From assembly GCA_035567015.1 (NCBI GenBank), contig DATMPQ010000330.1, positions 1 through 9,313 of the forward strand: a DNA stretch of 9,313 nt, written 5' to 3'. The translations under genes and the position numbers were made by a program. Of this stretch, positions 5,682 to 9,313 are shown piece by piece. Under the pieces are notes generated by a model that saw only the letters and a program-made list of their open reading frames with translations, searched no databases and was not told the origin of the DNA. How positions within the stretch are numbered: the stretch's first letter is position 1; each line of letters starts with the position of its first letter. The stretch comes from AV133 sp035567015 (lineage in GTDB: Bacteria; Verrucomicrobiota; Verrucomicrobiia; Chthoniobacterales; UBA10450).

Positions 5682-6404
5682 ATGAACGAATCGTCCGGTC
5701 CTGGTCGGCGCCATCGCCGTTCAAATTATAAAGAGGTTTGGACGGCGCTTTCCGCAACTGAGGCCGCGGCAAAGACGCACGTCGGCGGAAGCGAGGATGA
5801 AGAAGAGTTAACGCGCAGCGGAATTGGCACGACGAATTTTCTGTTGGAAAACATTGGCGTGGATTCCGGTGACGTTGTTCTGGAAATCGGCTGCGGGATC
5901 GGCCGCGTGGGCAAACAACTTGCGTCGCGCTGTCGAAAATGGATCGGCTGCGATGTGTCGCCCAACATGCTGAAGCTGGCCGCGGGACGGCTGCGCGAGT
6001 TTTCCAATGTCGAGCTTGTCGAGATATCTGGGCATGACCTCAAGCCGATCGCCGATCGCTCGATCGATTTTGTGTACTGCACGGTCGTCTTCATGCATCT
6101 GGAGCAGTGGGATCGCTACAATTACGTGGAAGAAGCGTTTCGCGTTCTGCGCGGGGACGGGAAATTCTATGTCGATAGCGCAAATCTATGTTCGGACGCG
6201 GGCTGGGCGATCTTCGAGAGACATCGGCTCTTCAAACCGACGGAGCGGGCGGCGCACATGACCGAATGCTCTACACCGCAGGAGTTGCACGAGTACTTAA
6301 AGCGCGCGGGCTTTGAAGATATTCAGATTAAACCGGGTAGCGAGCTGGTAAGCGTTTGGGGGAGGAAGCCGGTAAAGGCGTCAGGCGGAATAGCGGGCTT
6401 ATAA
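5682..6404 (+). CDS. Class I SAM-dependent methyltransferase, 240 aa
   Basis: This is a soluble Rossmann-fold methyltransferase of the Methyltransf_11/25 type with unknown substrate. Motif I is VVLEIGCGIGR (65-75), which binds SAM. The acidic end of strand 2 is D91 in WIGCDVSPNML. The strand-4 region is SIDFVYCTVVFMHLEQWDRY (127-146), and the post-motif is EAFRVLRGDGKFYVD (151-165). The N-terminus (about 15-58: VWTALSATEAAAKTHVGGSEDEEELTRSG) looks like the cap region seen in related uncharacterised enzymes. The start is ATG at 5682; no Shine-Dalgarno is visible. It lies on the strand opposite to the flanking tRNA genes. Its place between tRNA-Ile and tRNA-Ala might invite an RNA-methylation guess, but nothing in the sequence supports one. 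Confidence 0.9.
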   Translation: MNESSGPGRRHRRSNYKEVWTALSATEAAAKTHVGGSEDEEELTRSGIGTTNFLLENIGVDSGDVVLEIGCGIGRVGKQLASRCRKWIGCDVSPNMLKLAAGRLREFSNVELVEISGHDLKPIADRSIDFVYCTVVFMHLEQWDRYNYVEEAFRVLRGDGKFYVDSANLCSDAGWAIFERHRLFKPTERAAHMTECSTPQELHEYLKRAGFEDIQIKPGSELVSVWGRKPVKASGGIAGL

Positions 6405-6440
6405 CCGCCAATTGCCACCGGATTGTGGCGCACGGCACGA

Positions 6441-6464
6441 CAGCCCCGAAAGCTTTCGGGGCTG
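6441..6464. other. Perfect 24-bp palindrome downstream of methyltransferase
   Basis: A perfect palindrome runs from CAGCCCCGAAAG to its mirror CTTTCGGGGCTG. It lies 37 bp after the methyltransferase stop codon. It has no T-tract on either side, so it is not a standard intrinsic terminator. Its core CCCCGAAAGC resembles the loop side of the 16S terminator at 6805-6840. Confidence 0.5.
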
Positions 6465-6534
6465 GAGGCAAGGGGATTACGCTCCCGCTAGTGCATCCGA
6501 CAATGTTCCCCTTTTTGTTGGATTTTGCCTCCAC
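6463..6534. repeat. Extra copies of the tRNA-Ala 3' end
   Basis: TGGAGGCAAGGGGATT at 6463-6478 repeats exactly the 3' end of tRNA-Ala (6548-6563, same orientation). The shorter TTGCCTCCA at 6526-6534 is an inverted copy of its first 9 bases. The inverted copy can pair with the tRNA's own 3' strand as a nested hairpin (TTGCCTCCA, GCCT, AGGC, TGGAGGCAA in the minus-strand transcript). Duplication of a tRNA 3' end is typical of attachment sites of integrated elements, but only about 70 bp lie between the copies here. Confidence 0.6.
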
Positions 6535-6547
6535 GCCTTTCAGGCTT

Positions 6548-6620
6548 TGGAGGCAAGGGGATTCGAACCCCTGACTTCCAGCTTGCAAAGCTGGCGCTCT
6601 ACCAACTGAGCTATGCCCCC
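6548..6620 (-). tRNA. tRNA-Ala (anticodon TGC)
   Basis: This is a complete 73-nt cloverleaf. The acceptor GGGGGCA pairs with TGCCTCC and includes the G3:U70 wobble pair, the known alanine identity element. The discriminator is A. The D-arm is GCTC-AGTTGGTA-GAGC. The anticodon stem CCAGC/GCTGG closes TTTGCAA with anticodon TGC (plus-strand 6585-6587). The T-arm is AGGGG-TTCGAAT-CCCCT. CCA is not encoded. It lies 419 bp beyond the 16S 3' end, after the 16S terminator, so it probably needs its own promoter; I see no convincing one in 6621-6796. Its 3' end is duplicated just downstream. Confidence 0.97.
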
Positions 6621-6630
6621 GTTGAAGAAA

Positions 6631-6658
6631 ATTGATAGTTGATGGTTGAGAGTTAAGG
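6631..6658. repeat. Heptamer array upstream of tRNA-Ala
   Basis: Four 7-base units lie in register: ATTGATA, GTTGATG, GTTGAGA, GTTAAGG. They lie 11 bp from the 5' end of tRNA-Ala, where its promoter would be expected. Confidence 0.55.
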
Positions 6659-6680
6659 GAAAAGCAAGTGGAAGAAGTTC

Positions 6681-6764
6681 GCCAACGCGCGGGCGCGTTG
6701 GCCAGCACGTGAGGCGCATGCGCTTCCCAGAGTGATTTTTCCGCGGCCGGCGACCGCGGCTACA
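6681..6764. repeat. Multi-hairpin element E3 between 16S terminator and tRNA-Ala
   Basis: A near-perfect hairpin GCCAACGCGC-GG-GCGCGTTGGC (6681-6702) is followed by the palindrome GCGCATGCGC (6714-6723). A third inverted repeat then pairs CCGCGG (6741-6746) with CCGCGG (6754-6759). The element ends in GGCTACA, similar to the CCCTACA end of E1. The gap 6621-6796 holds this element and a heptamer array, but no gene. Confidence 0.6.
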
Positions 6765-6796
6765 GAAAATGCAAAAGCGGGTCATCCGCGTTGTTG

Positions 6797-6840
6797 AAAA
6801 AAGGAAATGCCGGCCCCGAACGCTTTCGGGACCGGCATTT
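6797..6840 (-). terminator. Intrinsic terminator of the 16S rRNA unit
   Basis: On the minus strand a 16-bp stem pairs AAATGCCGGTCCCGAA with TTCGGGGCCGGCATTT around the loop AGCG, and is followed by CCTTTTTT. The one non-Watson-Crick position is a U-G wobble in the minus-strand RNA but a C-A mismatch in a plus-strand RNA. Only the minus side has the T-tract. It lies just beyond the trailer arm of the 16S processing stem and before tRNA-Ala, so it should end the 16S transcript. Confidence 0.85.
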
Positions 6841-6851
6841 TAGTCGATGTG

Positions 6852-6906
6852 CAGCAAAGACTGAATTGTGCGTTACCGTCGTTTCTCTCTGAGCCCCGGT
6901 TTCTTT
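6852..6906 (-). other. 16S trailer arm of the pre-rRNA processing stem
   Basis: Two segments of the trailer are complementary to the leader. 6852-6877 pairs with 8798-8823 over 26 positions (23 Watson-Crick, 2 G-U, 1 mismatch). 6890-6906 pairs with 8763-8779 over 17 positions (13 Watson-Crick, 3 G-U, 1 mismatch). This is the expected structure for RNase III release of 16S rRNA. Confidence 0.8.
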
Positions 6907-6980
6907 CGATTCCGAGGTCTTAACGGCATCTTCAAGCTCCGAAGAGCCTGACCTTAGCCGTCGACCTGTGCTTAGGCGCA

Positions 6981-7019
6981 CGATTTCCGAATCTCGATTG
7001 CTCGAATCTCAGATCTCGG
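6981..7019. repeat. Heptamer array in the 16S trailer
   Basis: The units are CGATTTC, CGAATCT, CGATTGCT, CGAATCT and CAGATCT, followed by CGG. CGAATCTCGATT (6988-6999) is also found at 1466 and 3045. The array lies about 20 bp from the mature 16S 3' end and is therefore transcribed within the precursor. Confidence 0.6.
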
Positions 7020-7027
7020 CGTCAAGC

Positions 7028-8606
<1,579 letters not shown>

Positions 8607-8762
8607 AACGTCAGGCGATGAATCTCAGCAGACTCATCACCAAAGTTTGATAGTGCCGGTAGTCGCTATAACCACCGGCGATCTGACTTTTCTTACCACG
8701 TAAAATGAATCGACGAATCGATCCATCACGTGGGCTTGTCCGATCTACTAAATATTTCGATC

Positions 8763-8823
8763 AAAGAAACCAACACTCAAGCCGCTAAGCCTGAGCTGGT
8801 AACGCACAATTCAATTTTCGCTG
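8763..8823 (-). other. 16S leader arm of the pre-rRNA processing stem
   Basis: The segments 8798-8823 and 8763-8779 are complementary to trailer segments 6852-6877 and 6890-6906 in the same order expected for one long interrupted stem around 16S. The core GAATTGTGCGTTACC is an exact match to the plus strand of the trailer. Confidence 0.8.
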
Positions 8824-8921
8824 ACTTCACATTTTGAAATCCGCTTCGGATTCCATCACGCCGTAAAGCCCAAAGGGCCGAAGGCGGACAAATCCAGTCG
8901 TGCACGGACTCAAAACCAAAC

Positions 8922-8934
8922 TGTCAAAGATCCA
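8922..8934 (-). promoter_or_regulatory. boxA-like antitermination motif
   Basis: On the minus strand TGGATCTTTGACA resembles the rRNA boxA consensus (TGCTCTTTAACA in E. coli), the NusB/S10 binding site of the rRNA antitermination complex. Its position upstream of the processing stem and downstream of a hairpin (9009-9025) fits a boxB-boxA order. It implies transcription starts above 8934. Confidence 0.55.
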
Positions 8935-8982
8935 CCCGTTCCACCCGGGTACAGCAACAAATCCCAGCTTTCTGAGCACGAT

Positions 8983-9010
8983 TAACCGATAACCGCTAAC
9001 AGATAACTGG
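8983..9010. repeat. Heptamer array in the 16S leader
   Basis: Four 7-base units lie in register: TAACCGA, TAACCGC, TAACAGA, TAACTGG. The array lies between the leader hairpin (9009-9025) and the boxA-like motif. Confidence 0.6.
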
Positions 9011-9072
9011 GTTCGCTTCGAACCCTTGAAGAACGCCCGGCCACCGGCCGAACCGCTTAACTGCGGATCAAC

Positions 9073-9120
9073 AACATATAGCAGTTGCCCAAGCCTGCAA
9101 GCGGAAAATCTTGCGATTTT
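9073..9120 (-). promoter_or_regulatory. Possible 16S promoter
   Basis: On the minus strand TTGCAG (9100-9095) lies 16 bp before TATGTT (9078-9073), which overlaps TATATG within the extended TGCTATATG. An A/T-rich stretch resembling an UP element lies upstream. Each box matches the consensus only in part, so this is a candidate and not a firm call. Confidence 0.3.
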
Positions 9121-9313
9121 TGCAGAATTTCAGCCTGCTCTGAGCGACCAGCGGAAGTCGAATGGGTCAAAGCACATTTTGCATATTTTTCGCCCGGAGC
9201 GGCAATCGTTCGATACACGGCAAACCCAACCCGTCACCAGTTGAACATCTGCTTCTCCACCGTGCCGTGGTCGCCGTGTTGAAGCACTCCGTGACGCCCT
9301 CAGCCACACCCAG

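Larger units (their letters stand above)
8607..9313 (-). promoter_or_regulatory. 16S upstream region and leader
   Basis: About 700 bp upstream of 16S show no convincing gene on either strand. Read on the minus strand towards 16S, the region holds an A/T-rich stretch (about 9102-9130), weak promoter-like boxes, a perfect hairpin GGGTTCG-AAG-CGAACCC (9025-9009), a heptamer array, a boxA-like motif and the leader arms of the processing stem. A stem-loop with arms GCCGG/CCGGC lies near 8655-8680. The part nearest the window edge (9240-9313) has no assignable feature. Confidence 0.6.

Noticed and set aside
5682..6404. rRNA or tRNA methyltransferase function for the gene between the tRNAs
   Set aside because: The sequence shows only a generic class I SAM fold; position next to RNA genes on the opposite strand is not evidence of substrate.
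6540..6785. Minus-strand 81-aa frame covering tRNA-Ala
   Set aside because: The part reading IAQLVERQ is the usual spurious translation of a tRNA gene; the rest is repeat element E3.
9026..9282. Two overlapping plus-strand frames (72 and 65 aa) upstream of 16S
   Set aside because: No family features, no ribosome binding site, and they overlap the likely 16S promoter and leader on the opposite strand.
9234..9302. Possible C-terminus of a minus-strand gene at the window edge (…VEKQMFNW, stop)
   Set aside because: An in-frame stop lies only 22 codons upstream, so the frame is too short to support a gene.

Overview
The window comes from a bacterium, most likely a member of the Verrucomicrobiota. 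The best evidence is the 16S rRNA gene on the minus strand. At 8239-8256 it carries GCTGCCACCCGTAGGTGT, which is the target of probe EUB338-III (Verrucomicrobia) and not that of EUB338 or EUB338-II. The genes are ordinary chromosomal housekeeping and hypothetical genes. I see no phage, transposase, CRISPR or defence system.

Positions 1-5403 hold protein genes. In order these are a small membrane protein (+), a decayed 3' piece of a DUF72 gene, a conserved multi-pass membrane protein (+), an intact DUF72/YecE gene (+), a YggS/PLPBP-type PLP protein (+), a DUF971 gene overlapped by a 54-residue membrane peptide (+), a mannose-6-phosphate isomerase (-) and a VanZ-family protein (+). The intergenic gaps hold paired-hairpin elements and degenerate 7-bp tandem arrays.

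Positions 5404-9313 hold stable RNA genes on the minus strand: 16S rRNA (8606 to 7039), tRNA-Ala(TGC) and tRNA-Ile(GAT). A SAM methyltransferase gene on the opposite strand lies between the two tRNAs. The 16S unit looks self-contained. It has a long leader with a boxA-like motif, two leader/trailer segments that can pair into a processing stem, and a strong intrinsic terminator before tRNA-Ala. No 23S or 5S gene lies in the roughly 7 kb downstream of 16S, so the rRNA genes appear unlinked and the usual 16S-Ile-Ala-23S order is broken.

No single new multi-gene system stands out. The most unusual content is non-coding: the solitary 16S unit, the family of degenerate heptamer arrays that sit next to every stable RNA gene, the paired-hairpin elements (one supplies the stop codon of a gene), and copies of the tRNA-Ala 3' end beside the tRNA. 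Clear Shine-Dalgarno sequences are lacking at essentially every start, although the 16S anti-SD is intact.
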